A stretch of 40,053 nt of DNA from Aquipuribacter hungaricus (GCF_037860755.1 NZ_JBBEOI010000011.1:1-40053); one strand, 5' to 3'; shown: positions 8,454-15,744, counted from the first letter of the stretch. Notes: a model not told the origin generated them from the letters alone. Made by a program: numbers and translations.

Positions 8454-8573
8454 CAACAACCAAGACCGCCGGGGCTCCGCCCCCGCACCCCCGGCCCTCA
8501 CTCCGATGAGGCGGGGTAAGGCAGGAACACCCACCGCCGAGCACACCACCCGACCACCGGGAGACGACACGAC

Positions 8574-8987
8574 ATGAGCACACCCAGCCCACCCCCCAGC
8601 CAGCCACGAGAGCCACGGTCTGCACCCGGGACCATCCCGACGCAGCGCCCCTCCGCGCCGCTGTCTCGCGCGCTGGACCTGCTCGACGGGCTGCTCTGCC
8701 GCAGCGACGTCCCCGGCCCCGTCCGCCGTGACCTCGCCGACGTCTTCGACGACCTGGTCGACGTCCGACCCCCCTACCCGCCGACCACACCGACCCACCG
8801 CCGGGACCAGCCATGGCCCGCCGTCGCCCAGGAGATCGCCGACGCCCTGCGCGAGCTCATCGACCACCCCGACCCCGCCACCGTCCCGGCGGTCGCCATC
8901 CGGCACTCCCTGGCCCTGCGTGCCCTGCGCGGCGCCATCGCCCACACCCGCTCCCCCGGCGTCGAGGTCCCCGCGGAGCAGGGATGA
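8574..8987 (+). CDS. Hypothetical protein with DHPDP motif
   Basis: Protein of 137 residues from the ATG at 8574, with GGGAG about 10 bases upstream. A Pro/Ser-rich N-terminus (~30 residues) precedes LSRALDLLDGLLCRSDVPGPVRRDLADVFDDLVD. The last third is WPAVAQEIADALRELIDHPD followed by PATVPAVAIRHSLALRALRGAIAH. That last region resembles the N-terminus of the next gene's product (DHPDP, then Thr-Pro and H-x4-R-x-L). The stop overlaps the next ATG (ATGA), so the two are one transcription and translation unit. No membrane segment or enzyme motif is seen and the family is unknown. It is probably cargo of the conjugative element. Confidence 0.7.
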   Translation: MSTPSPPPSQPREPRSAPGTIPTQRPSAPLSRALDLLDGLLCRSDVPGPVRRDLADVFDDLVDVRPPYPPTTPTHRRDQPWPAVAQEIADALRELIDHPDPATVPAVAIRHSLALRALRGAIAHTRSPGVEVPAEQG

Positions 8988-10480
8988 GCACCCCCGTCCC
9001 CGCCACAGCCCCCGGCTCTGTCTCTGCTTCTGCCTCCGGCTCTGCTGCCAGGCACGACGACACCTGGACCCGGGCCTGGCATGCCGTCGGCCACCGCGTC
9101 GCCAGCCTCCACGACCACCCCGACCCCGTCACCCCCGACACCCTCCCGCTCGCCGTGGCCAGCCACGCCGCCACCATCCGGCTGCTCGTCACCGTCCACC
9201 GCGACCTCACCAGACCAAGCCACGACACCCGCAGCCACGACACCCGCGGGGACGACACCCGCGGGGACCGGGGTGGTGGGCGGACTGACGCGCCGACCCT
9301 GCGCCAGCTCGAGGCCGACCCGGTGCGTGCCCTGGGCCTGGCCCTGGGACGGCACCCTGCCGACCCCGGTGTCGCGCTGTCCGACGTCCTCACCACCAAG
9401 CCCCCGCCCGGTGCCGGCAGGCTCTGGCACGACCTGGCCCGCGCCGCCACCGTCGCCGCGCACCAGTGGCGCACTGCGGACCCCGGCTCACGTCCCCGCG
9501 CCCACCAGGCCTGGTCCCTGATGGCCGACGTTGCCGCGATCGGTCAAGGCCTCGCCGTCCTGGACACCGACATCTCCCGCGCCGCCACCCGCATGACCGC
9601 CGCCGTGCAGGCCCAGCTCGGCACCGCCCCCGGCGTCCTCTCGGACCGCTACGCCGGCGCCGCCACCGAAGGGCTCCGCGCAGCCGGGGAACGCACCCGC
9701 CACCTCGCCGAACAAGGACCCCTGCCCGCCGTCGCCCCACTGCGACAACCCACCACCCGACCCCACATCCTCCGTGCCCCCATCGACGTCCCCTTCGCCC
9801 AGGACGCCACCGCCGCGCTCCTGGACCGCGCCGACACCATCGCCCCCCGCGACCTGGCCCTGCTCGTCCGCGTCCAGGCCGCCCTCAGCGAGCACGCCGC
9901 CCGCCTCAGCCCCGACCCCGGCCTGGCCGCTGCCGCACGCCAGCACGCCGACCTGCTCGACGGCACCCTCACCCGGGAGCTCGCGACCGTCGAACCGCTC
10001 AGCGACCAGCGGCCCCTGCAGCAGGCCCGGGCCGTGCTCGGCTACGTCGCCAAGCTCCAGCCCACCCACCCCCACGCCGGCCGGGTCGCCGCCGCGATCG
10101 CCCGCAGCCAGCCCGACATCGTCGACGCCCTGCACCGCGCCGCCCGCCACCAGCTCGCCACCGGCGCCTGGCTCGTGCCCAACCCCAACGAACGCCACAC
10201 CAGCGCCATCTGGGTCCGCCAAGCCCCCACAGCCACCGGGACGCAATGGCAGCCCGACCTCGTGCACCGCCTCGTCGAGGCCCGCACCACCGCCCACCAT
10301 CTCGCCCGCACCGCCGGCCCCAACCCCTTCCCCGACACCGCAGCCGCCATCGCCGTGGCCACCGCCCGCCAAGGCCTCCCCCCACGAGACGCCGTCCGAC
10401 CACCCTCCTTCCACACCACCACCGCACGACCCGCCACCCCCGCCCGAGGAACCGACCGCGCGGCCGACCTCGAACGCTGA
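8984..10480 (+). CDS. Large helical hypothetical protein of the mobile element
   Basis: Protein of 498 residues. The ATG at 8984 overlaps the preceding stop and is preferred to the open frame further upstream, which is a shadow. The N-terminus has WTRAWHAVGHRVASLHDHPD and then PVTPDTLPLAVASHAATIRLL, similar to the preceding protein. Next comes a hydrophilic repeat (HDTRSHDTRGDDTRGD) encoded by 15-bp tandem repeats. The remaining ~380 residues are Ala/Arg-rich and helical, with conserved-looking islands such as AAHQWRTADPGSRPRAHQAW, ALLVRVQAALSEHAARLSPD and GAWLVPNPNERHTSAIWVRQ. No catalytic motif, signal peptide or membrane helix is recognised. Position suggests an accessory gene of the integrative or plasmid element. 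Confidence 0.75.
   Translation: MSTPVPATAPGSVSASASGSAARHDDTWTRAWHAVGHRVASLHDHPDPVTPDTLPLAVASHAATIRLLVTVHRDLTRPSHDTRSHDTRGDDTRGDRGGGRTDAPTLRQLEADPVRALGLALGRHPADPGVALSDVLTTKPPPGAGRLWHDLARAATVAAHQWRTADPGSRPRAHQAWSLMADVAAIGQGLAVLDTDISRAATRMTAAVQAQLGTAPGVLSDRYAGAATEGLRAAGERTRHLAEQGPLPAVAPLRQPTTRPHILRAPIDVPFAQDATAALLDRADTIAPRDLALLVRVQAALSEHAARLSPDPGLAAAARQHADLLDGTLTRELATVEPLSDQRPLQQARAVLGYVAKLQPTHPHAGRVAAAIARSQPDIVDALHRAARHQLATGAWLVPNPNERHTSAIWVRQAPTATGTQWQPDLVHRLVEARTTAHHLARTAGPNPFPDTAAAIAVATARQGLPPRDAVRPPSFHTTTARPATPARGTDRAADLER
9221..9268 (+). repeat. 15-bp in-frame tandem repeat
   Basis: Three units at 9221-9235, 9236-9250 and 9251-9265, consensus CACGACACCCGCGGG. Being a multiple of three, they expand or contract the HDTRG-type peptide without shifting the frame. 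Confidence 0.75.
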
Positions 10481-10580
10481 CCGCGAACGCTGACAACACT
10501 CCGGCCCCTGCCACCCGCCCGACCGCACCACCACGGCCTCACCCCCCGGCCTCACCCGGGACGGCGTCGGTGCCGCGACC

Positions 10581-10592
10581 TACAGTGACGCC
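10581..10592 (+). promoter_or_regulatory. Leaderless-type -10 box (TACAGT)
   Basis: TACAGT at 10581-10586 lies 6 bases before the ATG at 10593 and no ribosome binding site is visible. The bases from the box to the start codon closely match those at 7808-7820. Confidence 0.4.
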
Positions 10593-10721
10593 ATGGCCAA
10601 GATCGGCAAGGAAGACCAGCCCATCACCGTGGAGCCCGACGCCCCGTTCGAGGCGCCCGCCGAACCGGCCCCCGCGACGCAGCCAGTGCCGGAGCAGGTG
10701 CCGGTCCCCTCCCCGTCCTGA
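10593..10721 (+). CDS. 42-residue Pro/Glu-rich small protein
   Basis: A short frame starting MAKIGKEDQPITVEPDAPFE, followed by a proline/alanine-rich tail. It starts 6 bases after a TACAGT box, in a context (GTGACGCC then ATGGCC) nearly identical to that of the gene at 7821. It is followed only 7 bases later by the start of the membrane-protein gene at 10729. The acidic Pro-rich composition is not typical of random GC-rich frames. Function is unknown. It may be a leader that sets translation of the downstream gene. Confidence 0.45.
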   Translation: MAKIGKEDQPITVEPDAPFEAPAEPAPATQPVPEQVPVPSPS

Positions 10722-10728
10722 CCCGCTG

Positions 10729-11679
10729 ATGGCGACGTCAACGCCGGTCCACCACGGGTCCGTCCGGGGGGTACGGACCTTCCGTGTCCTGCCCGACGGA
10801 CGGCTCGCACCCGTCACCGACCGGCCGCCCTGGGCACCCGGCGTCAACACCGCGGTCTGCGACCGGCGCACCCTCACCCGCCGGCTGGCGCCCGCCCACC
10901 GGGCACCCGCGCACCCGGCACCCGGCGTCGGGTGTGTCTGCGGGTTCTGGGCCTGCGGCAACGTGCCCGCGCTCCGCCAGACCGGCGTCCTCGGCACCTC
11001 CCGCGTCCTGGCCGTCGTCGCCGCCCACGGCCAGCTCGTCCCCGCCGAGCGCGGGTTCCGCGCCCAGCACGCCCAGATCGAGGCGCTGTGGCTGTCCCCC
11101 CGCATCCCCACCGGACGGCGCGCCGCCGTGGCCCGCGCCTACCCCGCCGCCGCCCTGTACACCAGCAAGGCCGCGATGCTCGCCGAGCACCCCCCGACAG
11201 TGCTGCCGAGCTACCGGCTGCCCGCCCGGCCCCGGGCCTCCCGGCTGCTGTGGCAGCTCGCCCTGCTCACCGCCTGGACCCTCACCCTCACCGTCCTCTG
11301 GTCCTTCGCCCCCTACCCGGCCACCGTCGCCGAACCCACCCCGCTCGTGCCCACCGCCAACGCGCAGGTCGCCGTCGGCGTCGCCCTGGCCACCACCCAC
11401 CTCACCCTCGCCACCACCACCCTGCTGCTGGCCATGCACCCTCGGCTGTGGCGGTGGTCCCCCACCGCCCTGCTCCCCCAGACCGTCCTGCTCATCGCCG
11501 GGCAGCTCACCCTCGACGACGCGACCGCCTGGCTCCAGCTCGGCCTCACCACCACCTCCACCGCCGTCATGCACCTGCTCACTGCGGCCGTCGTCATCAC
11601 CCGCCTCTGCCGCCTCGACACCGACGAGCACCGACGACCCGCGGCCGTCAGCCGGACGACGGACGGTGGACGCACGTGA
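10729..11679 (+). CDS. Multi-pass membrane protein with Cys-rich N-terminal region
   Basis: Protein of 316 residues from the ATG at 10729, chosen because the frame upstream is a shadow of the preceding gene. The soluble N-terminal ~185 residues include the motif GVGCVCGFWACGNVPAL near residues 65-82, with three cysteines that could bind metal. They also include LAVVAAHGQLVPAERGFRA and a YPAAALYTSKAAMLAEHP segment. The C-terminal ~110 residues form about four membrane helices (LLWQLALLTAWTLTLTVLW; VAVGVALATTHLTLATTTLL; ALLPQTVLLIAGQLTL; TAVMHLLTAAVVITRL). I do not recognise the family. It is the last plus-strand gene of the cargo group. Confidence 0.7.
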   Translation: MATSTPVHHGSVRGVRTFRVLPDGRLAPVTDRPPWAPGVNTAVCDRRTLTRRLAPAHRAPAHPAPGVGCVCGFWACGNVPALRQTGVLGTSRVLAVVAAHGQLVPAERGFRAQHAQIEALWLSPRIPTGRRAAVARAYPAAALYTSKAAMLAEHPPTVLPSYRLPARPRASRLLWQLALLTAWTLTLTVLWSFAPYPATVAEPTPLVPTANAQVAVGVALATTHLTLATTTLLLAMHPRLWRWSPTALLPQTVLLIAGQLTLDDATAWLQLGLTTTSTAVMHLLTAAVVITRLCRLDTDEHRRPAAVSRTTDGGRT

Positions 11680-11757
11680 CGTTTCACCGGGAGCCCCCGA
11701 CGCGATACTCAGGTGCAAGCTTCAACCACCGTCAGTCGCACCACGTGGAGGCCATCC

Positions 11758-11865
11758 ATGAACCCCGAGACCACCGAGCTCACGCTCCCCACCGCCGACA
11801 GCCTCACAGCCATGCTGGACCTCCCCGAGTCCTCGCTGGCCAACCCCCGACGCACCCGCCTCTGA
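11758..11865 (+). CDS. 35-residue small peptide
   Basis: A short frame, MNPETTELTLPTADSLTAML then DLPESSLANPRRTRL. It is preceded by GTGGAGG 7 bases before the ATG at 11758 and by a possible -10 box GATACT at ~11704. It ends just before a strong hairpin at 11882-11919. Ribosome binding site, acidic start, basic end and terminator together look like a real small gene. The layout (acidic/aliphatic leader region, basic C-terminus) could suit a modified peptide precursor, but no modifying enzyme gene is adjacent. Confidence 0.45.
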   Translation: MNPETTELTLPTADSLTAMLDLPESSLANPRRTRL

Positions 11866-11881
11866 CGCACCCGCCACGCAG

Positions 11882-11919
11882 GACAGCCCCGGCACCGCCT
11901 GACGGGCGCCGGGGCTGTC
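11882..11919. terminator. Bidirectional terminator-like hairpin
   Basis: GACAGCCCCGGC at 11882-11893 pairs perfectly with GCCGGGGCTGTC at 11908-11919 (12 bp, 14-base loop). It lies between the converging small peptide gene and the Lsr2 remnant. Confidence 0.7.
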
Positions 11920-11949
11920 GGGGGTCGCGCCGTCAGACGCCGGCCAGGC

Positions 11950-12198
11950 TCAGCCGTTGGCGGCCCGGTACGCCTGCACCACGTCGGCCTTGATCCGACC
12001 CCGCTCAGACACGGTGTGACCGTTGGCGCGGGCCCACTCCCGGACCGCACCGTTGTCGGTGCCGTCCGCCGACTTCGTCGAGGTCGAGGACTTCGACGTA
12101 GCGCGGGTTCCCTTCGAGCGGCTCCCGCCGGCCCGGCGACCCTTCTCCACGAACGGAGCCTGACCCGGTTTCCCGGACACGGACGGTGTGGTGATCAT
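11950..12198 (-). pseudogene. 5'-truncated Lsr2-like nucleoid protein fused to IS end
   Basis: An 82-residue frame. Residues ~15-82 match the C-terminal part of Lsr2. FVEKGRRAGGSRSKGTRATS is the end of the dimerisation domain plus the linker, and VREWARANGHTVSERGRIKADVVQAYRAANG is the minor-groove-binding domain with its central RGR. The first ~14 residues (MITTPSVSGKPGQAP) are encoded by the left end of the IS3-family element, so the normal N-terminal dimerisation strands are missing. The ATG overlaps the stop of the transposase gene (ATGA), so it could be expressed by coupling. A full Lsr2 is ~110 residues. This is probably a dead gene, but a DNA-binding-only product is possible. Confidence 0.8.
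12155..12180 (+). repeat. IS terminal inverted repeat, left
   Basis: Begins GGAGCCTGACCCGGTTTC and is complementary to 13391-13416 with one mismatch. Confidence 0.9.
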
Positions 12199-13067
12199 GC
12201 CGCGGTAGTGGCGGCGGTGTGAAGGTTCTCGTACTCGGTTGGGGCGAGGTAGCCCAGGGCGGAGTGGCGTCGGCGGGGGTTGTACCAAGCCTCGATCCAC
12301 TCGAAGATCGCCGACCCCAGGTCGCTGCGGGTGGCCCAGGTGCGGGTGTCGAGGAGCTCGCGCTGCATGGTCGACCAGAACGACTCGACCATCGTGTTGT
12401 CGACGCTGGAGGCGACGCGGCCCATGGAGCCGAGCAGGCCGGCCTCCCGCAGCCGGTGCCCGAACGCCCAAGAGGTGTAGACGCTGCCGCGGTCGGAGTG
12501 GACCACGGTCCCGGGGCCGGGACGGCGTCTCCACTGGGCCATCTGCAGGGCGTCGACGACGAGCTCGGTGCGCATGTGGTCCGCGATCGACCAGCCCACG
12601 ACCACCCGGGAGTAGGCGTCGATGACAGCGCAGCAGTAGACCTTCCCCTCAGCCGTGGGGTGCTCGGTGACGTCGGTCGCCCAGAGCCGGTCGGGTCCCT
12701 CCGCGGCGAACCGGCGCTGGACCAGGTCGTCGTGGACGGCCGGGTCGGGCTTCCGGCCCCGCTTGCGACGGTGGCTGATGCCCTGCAGGCCGGCCAGGCG
12801 CATCAGCCGCGCGATGCGTTTGCGGCCGCAGCGCAGGCCCAGCCCTAGCTTGAGCTCGGCATGGACCCGCGGGGCGCCGTAGCTGGCCCGCGACGACCGA
12901 TGGATCTCGGTGATCCGGTCGGTCAGCGACGTGTCCGCGACGGAGCGCTTGGAGGGCCCGCGGGCGGCCCACTCGTAGTAGCCAGACCTGCTCACCTCGA
13001 GCTCCCGGCAGGCCACCGCGACGGGGATCCCGTCGGCGGCGAGCTCCTGGACCAGCCGGAACATCAT
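12195..13067 (-). CDS. IS3-family transposase OrfB (DDE integrase core)
   Basis: Catalytic subunit of 290 residues from the ATG at 13067, normally made as an OrfAB fusion through a -1 frameshift. It begins with the HTH_21-type region (ELEVSRSGYYEWAARGPSKR, YGAPRVHAELK). The rve core follows with the catalytic triad: Asp in LWATDVTEHP, Asp in VVHSDRGSVYTS and Glu in NTMVESFWSTMQREL, then the IEAWYNPRRRHSALGYLAP ending typical of IS3/IS150 elements. All active-site residues are present. It lies inside intact terminal repeats. Whether the element still moves depends on OrfA, which looks frameshifted. Confidence 0.92.
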   Translation of the reverse strand: MMFRLVQELAADGIPVAVACRELEVSRSGYYEWAARGPSKRSVADTSLTDRITEIHRSSRASYGAPRVHAELKLGLGLRCGRKRIARLMRLAGLQGISHRRKRGRKPDPAVHDDLVQRRFAAEGPDRLWATDVTEHPTAEGKVYCCAVIDAYSRVVVGWSIADHMRTELVVDALQMAQWRRRPGPGTVVHSDRGSVYTSWAFGHRLREAGLLGSMGRVASSVDNTMVESFWSTMQRELLDTRTWATRSDLGSAIFEWIEAWYNPRRRHSALGYLAPTEYENLHTAATTAA

Positions 13068-13350
13068 TTTGGGAGGACGTTCTCCCTCGCGAAGTAGGCG
13101 CTGGCCCGCTTGAGGATCTCGTTCTCCAGCTCCAGGACCCGGGTCCGGCGTCGCAGCTCGACGAGCTCGTTCCGCTCGTCGCTGGTCAAGCCTTCCTTGC
13201 GGCCGGCTTCGACGTCGTCGACCGACATCCAGCGGCGCAGGCACGACTCGCTGATCCCGAGGTCCTTGGCGACTTTCGCCACGGAGGTGTCAGGTCGGCG
13301 GGCCAGCTCGACTGTCGTCGGCGGAACTCCGGAGGCTTGGCAGCGGGCAT
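13064..13350 (-). pseudogene. IS3-family OrfA with a one-base deletion near its start
   Basis: The natural start is the ATG at 13350, preceded by GGAGAGGAG; it encodes MPAAKPPEFRRR. The rest of the helix-turn-helix protein (VELARRPDTSVAKVAKDLGI, then the leucine-zipper part VELRRRTRVLELENEILKRA and YFARENVLPK) is in another frame. One extra base near 13310-13322 would restore the usual EFRRRAVELARR. Without it the open frame begins only at an internal start at 13282 and lacks the first part of the helix-turn-helix. The stop at 13064-13066 follows the CCCAAAA heptamer. A sequencing error cannot be excluded. Confidence 0.75.
13067..13073 (-). promoter_or_regulatory. Programmed -1 frameshift heptamer CCCAAAA
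   Basis: On the minus strand CCCAAAA immediately precedes the OrfA TGA and fits the X-XXY-YYZ slippery pattern; slipping back one base joins OrfA to OrfB, as in other IS3 elements. Confidence 0.7.
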
Positions 13351-13390
13351 CGAAGGACTCCTCTCCGAGACGATCCTCGCCTCAGAACAG

Positions 13391-13416
13391 GTGTCCGGGA
13401 AAGCGGGTCAGGCTCC
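13391..13416 (-). repeat. IS terminal inverted repeat, right
   Basis: Ends AGCGGGTCAGGCTCC and is complementary to 12155-12180 with one mismatch. Confidence 0.9.
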
Positions 13417-13434
13417 GGTCGAGGTGGGGCGGCA

Positions 13435-13446
13435 TAGGTTGGTGCG
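13435..13446 (+). promoter_or_regulatory. Leaderless-type -10 box (TAGGTT) beside the IS end
   Basis: TAGGTT at 13435-13440 lies 6 bases before the GTG at 13447. The -35 region falls in the IS terminal repeat, so the insertion may have changed expression of the acetyltransferase gene. Confidence 0.4.
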
Positions 13447-14055
13447 GTGTCTGCACCGGAGATCCGCCTGCGCCCGTTGGGCGTCGCTGACGCTCCGGTG
13501 CTGGCCGGCTGGGCGAAGGATCGTGAGTTCTGCCGTGAGGCCGGGTGGTCGACCGGGCTCGACCAGGACGCGCACCTGACCTTCTGGCAGCGACACATCA
13601 CGCGACCGCCCGCAGACCTCGTGCGCCTGGGCGCCGTCAGCGGGGAAGACCTCGTCGGGTACGTCGACCTCCACGGTTCGCTGCCCCGTCTCCGCGAGCT
13701 CGGCGTCCTCATCGGCGTCCGGGACCGCTGGGGCCAAGGTCTCGGGCTGCAGACGGCACGCGCCGCCCTCGCCCATGCCTTCCAGGTGCTGCACGTGGAC
13801 GAGGTCTGGGCCGAGACGCTGGATGCGAACACCCGCTCGGTGCGGCTCCTGCGGCGCCTCGGCATGCAGGAGACCGGCAGGGGCGAGGCCGGCCGGTTCC
13901 TCGGCCAACCGACCTTCTACCGCCGGTTCACCACCGAGTCCCCGACGCCCGCACAGAGCGCTGACCGAGCCCCCGGCGCGGGCGACTGCTGTGATCGCTG
14001 TCGACCACTGTCGACTGCTGTCGACTGCCCTCCACCCACCCCACCCAGGCGCTGA
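13447..14055 (+). CDS. GNAT-family N-acetyltransferase (RimJ/RimL type)
   Basis: Protein of 202 residues from the GTG at 13447. The N-terminal IRLRPLGVADAPVLAGWAKD matches the start of RimJ/RimL-type acetyltransferases. The acetyl-CoA-binding motif A is VLIGVRDRWGQGLGLQTARAALAHAF (about 93-118, with R-x-x-G-x-G-L), followed by VDEVWAETLDANTRSVRLLRRLGMQETG. The substrate cannot be predicted. The domain ends near residue 160 (FYRRFTTE). The last ~40 residues are encoded partly by 10-bp TGTCGACTGC repeats and look non-conserved. The gene starts only 30 bases from the IS end, so its original promoter has probably been lost or replaced. Confidence 0.88.
   Translation: MSAPEIRLRPLGVADAPVLAGWAKDREFCREAGWSTGLDQDAHLTFWQRHITRPPADLVRLGAVSGEDLVGYVDLHGSLPRLRELGVLIGVRDRWGQGLGLQTARAALAHAFQVLHVDEVWAETLDANTRSVRLLRRLGMQETGRGEAGRFLGQPTFYRRFTTESPTPAQSADRAPGAGDCCDRCRPLSTAVDCPPPTPPRR
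13999..14028 (+). repeat. 10-bp tandem repeat in the GNAT gene tail
   Basis: TGTCGACCAC then two copies of TGTCGACTGC (13999-14028). I see no supported gene in the following stretch 14056-14391. Confidence 0.6.
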
Positions 14056-14380
14056 GGCTCACCGCGACGCACCGAGGCACCGAGGCACCGCGTGATGGCT
14101 CGTGTGCGGGCCTGCAGGCATCCGGTGGGGCGGACGCGTCCGCAGAGGCGCCGCGATTGCCGCGCGCCCGGCTGCACGTGCCAGTCCCGTCGACCCAGAG
14201 CGTGGTCTGTCCACGGGGTCGGGCGTGATGGCGGCGCCTGAGGCTGGAGCCGGTCGCGCGCCGCACCAGGGTGGACGGCCCGCCGGGAAGCCCTCGACCC
14301 TCCGGCGCCGCCCCGGTTAGCGTTGTTCGGTCGGTCCCGTCCGCCGGAGCCCTCCCCAGCGGTCGACGGCGGTCGGGGCC

Positions 14381-14407
14381 GACGCACCCGGTCAGTCCGG
14401 GTGCGTC
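14381..14407 (-). terminator. Perfect hairpin at the end of the 119-residue gene
   Basis: GACGCACCCGG (14381-14391) and CCGGGTGCGTC (14397-14407) pair perfectly over a 5-base loop. The stop codon of the minus-strand gene lies in the loop, so this is a likely terminator despite having no T-run. Confidence 0.55.
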
Positions 14408-14751
14408 TCGTGGCCTCTCGGGGAGCGGGACGGCCCGGCCGGGGGTGGAGGGGTCCCACCCGGCTGGGCCGCACCCCGCCACCAGCGCGCGAGCCGTGTG
14501 CGGCGGACGGGCGGGGCGGGCGTGGTGGGCGGGACGGGCGTGGCGCCGACGACGGACCAGCAGTCCTCGAGGTGGTGGGGCCCGGGTGGGCAGTACAGCG
14601 GAGGGTCCGTCCAGGTCCGGCGTCCGCTGAGCGGGTGCGGGGCTCCTCGTGGTGCGGCCTCGAGGTCGAACTCCGTGAGCCCGGCGGGGTAGATCCACCC
14701 GCCGTGGTCACCTCCGGGACGGATGATGCTCGGGTCCTGCACGCGTGCCAT
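14392..14751 (-). CDS. Hypothetical Trp/Pro-rich small protein
   Basis: Protein of 119 residues from the ATG at 14751. The first ~70 residues look like a folded domain with varied composition: MARVQDPSIIRPGGDHGGWI, YPAGLTEFDLEAAPRG, RRTWTDPPLYCPPGPHHLED. The rest is Pro/Arg-rich. Its stop coincides with a perfect 11-bp hairpin and its start follows a perfect 14-bp palindrome, and both support a real gene. The ribosome binding site is weak. No motif or family is recognised. Alternative longer frames here have biased composition and were rejected. Confidence 0.5.
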   Translation of the reverse strand: MARVQDPSIIRPGGDHGGWIYPAGLTEFDLEAAPRGAPHPLSGRRTWTDPPLYCPPGPHHLEDCWSVVGATPVPPTTPAPPVRRTRLARWWRGAAQPGGTPPPPAGPSRSPRGHETHPD

Positions 14752-14776
14752 CTGGTGGTGCTCGTGGCTGCCCGGC

Positions 14777-14790
14777 AGGTCGTACGACCT
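14777..14790. promoter_or_regulatory. Perfect 14-bp palindrome (candidate operator)
   Basis: AGGTCGTACGACCT is its own reverse complement and lies 25 bases upstream of the minus-strand ATG at 14751, a typical place for a dimeric repressor site. The cognate regulator is not visible in the window. Confidence 0.4.
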
Positions 14791-14898
14791 CCGAGGTCCG
14801 GGTCTGGCTGAAGGCCTGTTCCAGCCGTGACGGTCGACGGAGCGGTCGTGCGAGGTCGATGCACGGCAGGGGCGGGTGGGGTGGTCAGGGCGTTCTGG

Positions 14899-15744
14899 TC
14901 AGCCGGTGGACCCGACGATGGCGCGGGCGGTCTCTGCGGGGGCGCTGACGTGGGGGCAGTGTCCGCTGGCGTCCATGCGCAGCAGCGTGCTGCCGGGGAC
15001 GGAGTCGTGGACGAAGCCGACGGCCGACGGCGGCGCCAGGGCGTCGTGGCGGCACTGCAGGGTCAGCGTCCGGGCGCGCACCGCCGCCAGGTCGTCGCGG
15101 TGGTCGGAGGTGAACAGCACCTGCGCGAAGTGCGCGGCGACTCCGGGGTCGGTGCGGCAGAACGCGGCCGCGAGCCGCTCCCCCAGCTCGGGCCGGTCGG
15201 CGTTACCCATGATCATCGGCGCCGTGACAGCGGACCAGGCGAGGTAGTTGTGCCGCAGGGAGACCAGCAGCTCCGCCACGTCCTCCACGCTGAAGCCGCC
15301 CACGTAGCCCGTCTCGGGGTCGTCGAGGTAGCGGGCCGAGGGTGCGACGAGCACGAGCCCGGAGGCGAGGTCCGGGCGGGCGGCGGCGGCCAGGGCCACG
15401 ACCGTGGCGCTCACGCTGTGCCCGACCAGGGTGGCACCCCGCAGACCGTGGGCGTCGCAGACGTCCAGCAGGTCCTGCGCGTGCCCGTGCAGGGTGCCGT
15501 GCCGCTCGATCGACCGGTCGTAGGCGGACACGTCCGAGCGCCCGGCACCGGCCAGGTCGTAGCGCACCACCCGGTACCGGGACCCGAGCTGCTGCACCAC
15601 CGGCTGCCACACCGTCTGGTCCGAGCCGAACCCGTGGACCAGGACCACCGTGGGCAGCTCCTGCGCCCCGGACACCGTCACGTGATGGCGCACCAGGACG
15701 TCGACCGACCGCGACGCCGGTGCCAGGGTGGTGCGACCTGGCAT
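14899..15744 (-). CDS. RsbQ-like alpha/beta hydrolase
   Basis: Protein of 281 residues from the ATG at 15744, with a strong GGAGGAGAGGGG upstream. The sequence follows Bacillus RsbQ and its relatives KAI2/D14: VVLVHGFGSDQTVWQPV, VVRYDLAGAGRSDVSAYD, AQDLLDVCDAHGL, then the nucleophile elbow GHSVSA. It continues through APSARYLDDPETGYVGGF, FCRTDPGVAAHFAQVLFTSD, TLTLQCRHDALAP (Asp) and ASGHCPHVSAPAET (His), so the Ser-Asp-His triad is complete. RsbQ is needed for energy-stress sensing by the PAS phosphatase RsbP. No RsbP is adjacent here; instead a chemoreceptor gene lies upstream on the same strand. The substrate is unknown. Confidence 0.88.
   Translation of the reverse strand: MPGRTTLAPASRSVDVLVRHHVTVSGAQELPTVVLVHGFGSDQTVWQPVVQQLGSRYRVVRYDLAGAGRSDVSAYDRSIERHGTLHGHAQDLLDVCDAHGLRGATLVGHSVSATVVALAAAARPDLASGLVLVAPSARYLDDPETGYVGGFSVEDVAELLVSLRHNYLAWSAVTAPMIMGNADRPELGERLAAAFCRTDPGVAAHFAQVLFTSDHRDDLAAVRARTLTLQCRHDALAPPSAVGFVHDSVPGSTLLRMDASGHCPHVSAPAETARAIVGSTG

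Larger units (their letters stand above)
12155..13416 (-). mobile_element. IS3-family insertion sequence, 1,262 bp
   Basis: Bounded by 26-bp terminal inverted repeats at 12155-12180 and 13391-13416 that match at 25 of 26 positions; the outer bases are GGAGCCTGACCCG. It carries the two overlapping frames of IS3 elements with a CCCAAAA slippery site. No matching direct repeats flank it (GAAC on the left, GGTC on the right). The Lsr2 gene it interrupts has no 5' half on the other side, so a deletion or rearrangement followed insertion. Confidence 0.9.

Noticed and set aside
9488-10555. 355-residue minus-strand open frame
   Set aside because: Gly/Val-rich shadow of the 498-residue gene; no ribosome site or motif.
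14056-14391. Possible genes in the stretch after the GNAT gene
   Set aside because: All frames are Arg/Pro/Ala-biased, lack ribosome sites and have no motif.
13917-14864. 315-residue minus-strand open frame
   Set aside because: Arg/Pro/Thr-rich throughout and it runs antisense across the end of the GNAT gene; the 119-residue frame within it in another phase is better supported.
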